DNA of 29,661 nt, taken from positions 1-29,661 of the IMG/VR virus record IMGVR_UViG_3300020214_001555. One strand, 5' to 3'. Of this stretch, positions 28,809 through 29,661 are shown piece by piece. Position 1 is the stretch's first letter. Every line of letters begins with the position of its first letter. The notes under the pieces were generated by a model. The model worked only from the letters and a program-made list of their open reading frames with translations. It did no database searches and was not told the DNA's origin. A program made the position numbers and the translations under genes. The DNA is from a virus.

Positions 28809-29661
28809 ATGAACATCTATGAATTAGACAATTACCGCTTGTCCGATGCGGTAAAGTTTCATACAGATCTAAATCCTGCTATTTGGTTAGATAATACCAT
28901 GCGTCCAGAAGTGCGTAAAGCCTTGCTGGATATAGCTAGAAATTTCTGTGAGTTCATGGGTATTGCAGATCTTGCTGTGGAAGACATCACTGTGTCGGGC
29001 TCCAATGCTGCTTTTTCTTACACTCCGCAATCAGATATTGATTTACACTTACTGGTTGACTACAACAAACTCAATCCTGACGAGGTTTACCAAGAACTGT
29101 TCAATGCCAAAAAATATCAATACAATGATCAGCATGACATCAAAATTAGAGGTTACGATGTTGAACTTTATGTGCAAGATGCCAACAAGCAAATGCGTAG
29201 CCTTGGTGAATATTCCTTGGTTAAAAACGACTGGATCCGTATACCTGTGCAGAGGCGCAGCAATTTAGATGAAAAATCCACGCATGCAAAATATGAAAAG
29301 TTAAAAGCATTGATTGAGCTTGCAATAAACAGCAAAAAACTAGAATCAGTAACTGCTGTCACAGACACCATAAAGAAATATCGCCAGGCTGGTCTCGATG
29401 AGCATGGTGAGTTTGGACCCGAAAACTTGGCCTATAAAATCTTGCGCAATCAAGGTTATATCACAAAGCTGTACAAACATCGAGATGATTTGCAAGATGC
29501 CCGACTCAGTTTGGATGAACGAGGAAAAAAGAAAAAGTTATTTCGTTATGGTAACTTTGGTGGCATGTATTTTCCTGGATACAATTACTATGGACAGACC
29601 GACGCTGCAGCAGATGGAGGCAACGGTGGAGAAAGCATACAAGAACAAGCCGAATCACAGG
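28809..29661 (+). CDS. Nucleotidyltransferase of the polymerase-beta (MNT-like) fold, C-terminus outside window
   Basis: The frame runs open from ATG through 284 residues to the right edge, so the gene is cut by the window. Gly64-Ser65 (SGSNAAF) followed by Asp76-x-Asp78 (SDIDLHLLVD) is the classic pattern of this nucleotidyltransferase fold, with YDVELYV (about residue 115) as the third acidic strand, though the acid is Glu. Members add nucleotides to proteins, RNA, antibiotics or sugars. Later residues are Lys-rich, then have Tyr/Gly-rich GNFGGMYFPGYNYYG. Similar proteins occur in T4-like aquatic phages. Substrate unknown. Confidence 0.75.
   Translation, partial: MNIYELDNYRLSDAVKFHTDLNPAIWLDNTMRPEVRKALLDIARNFCEFMGIADLAVEDITVSGSNAAFSYTPQSDIDLHLLVDYNKLNPDEVYQELFNAKKYQYNDQHDIKIRGYDVELYVQDANKQMRSLGEYSLVKNDWIRIPVQRRSNLDEKSTHAKYEKLKALIELAINSKKLESVTAVTDTIKKYRQAGLDEHGEFGPENLAYKILRNQGYITKLYKHRDDLQDARLSLDERGKKKKLFRYGNFGGMYFPGYNYYGQTDAAADGGNGGESIQEQAESQ

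Overview
The window looks like an internal piece of a tailed-phage genome of the T4-like myovirus type. It carries a clamp-loader ATPase, a gp31/GroES-like co-chaperonin, PhoH, a MazG-like pyrophosphohydrolase, peptide deformylase, a TAAATA late-promoter-like box in front of many late-type genes, and several tail proteins of the kind found in aquatic (cyanophage and pelagiphage-like) T4 relatives. The host is probably an aquatic Gram-negative bacterium. This is inferred from the spanin pair, the Sec signal peptides and the periplasmic binding protein; the host genus cannot be read from the sequence. No integrase, insertion sequence, CRISPR array, tRNA or rRNA was seen, and no gap longer than about 160 bases lacks a gene.

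Layout. 1-474: the 3' end of an Fe/Mn superoxide dismutase gene overlapping an ErpA/IscA-type Fe-S carrier. 520-6978: five tail or tail-fibre genes, including a 1085-residue multi-domain protein. 7038-9821: MazG-like enzyme, small conserved phage proteins, a stand-alone fragment resembling the DnaE polymerase palm, and the GroES-like gene. 9876-11709: clamp loader, a conserved small protein and a HAD hydrolase. 11706-16974: an accessory island with a reverse-strand methyltransferase, a small membrane protein, a sulfotransferase-like protein, a tripartite tricarboxylate transporter pair (TctA and TctC, without TctB), a 2OG-Fe(II) oxygenase and reverse-strand phoH. 17142-18907: two unknown proteins and an SGNH-hydrolase-like protein. 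19026-21227: lysis cassette (GH19 endolysin, i-spanin, o-spanin, 3-TM holin) followed by two tiny envelope proteins. 21284-24792: DnaJ-type co-chaperone, peptide deformylase and a full-length ClpA. 24851-29661: conserved phage proteins, a HxGH nucleotidyltransferase, a DxD glycosyltransferase and a truncated polymerase-beta-fold nucleotidyltransferase.

Working together. Late genes build and release the virion. The accessory genes appear to adjust the host cell: SOD and ErpA for oxidative stress and Fe-S supply, TctA/TctC for carboxylate uptake, and GroES-like, DnaJ, PDF and ClpA for protein folding, maturation and degradation. The ClpA keeps an IGF loop of the kind that docks on host ClpP.

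Regulation. Two promoter classes can be read by eye. Sigma70-like promoters with 17-base spacers precede mazG, the clamp loader and dnaJ. A TAAATA box precedes most late-type genes. In five late genes and the clamp loader, the promoter box ends only 5-8 bases before the start codon and no Shine-Dalgarno is present, which suggests leaderless messages.
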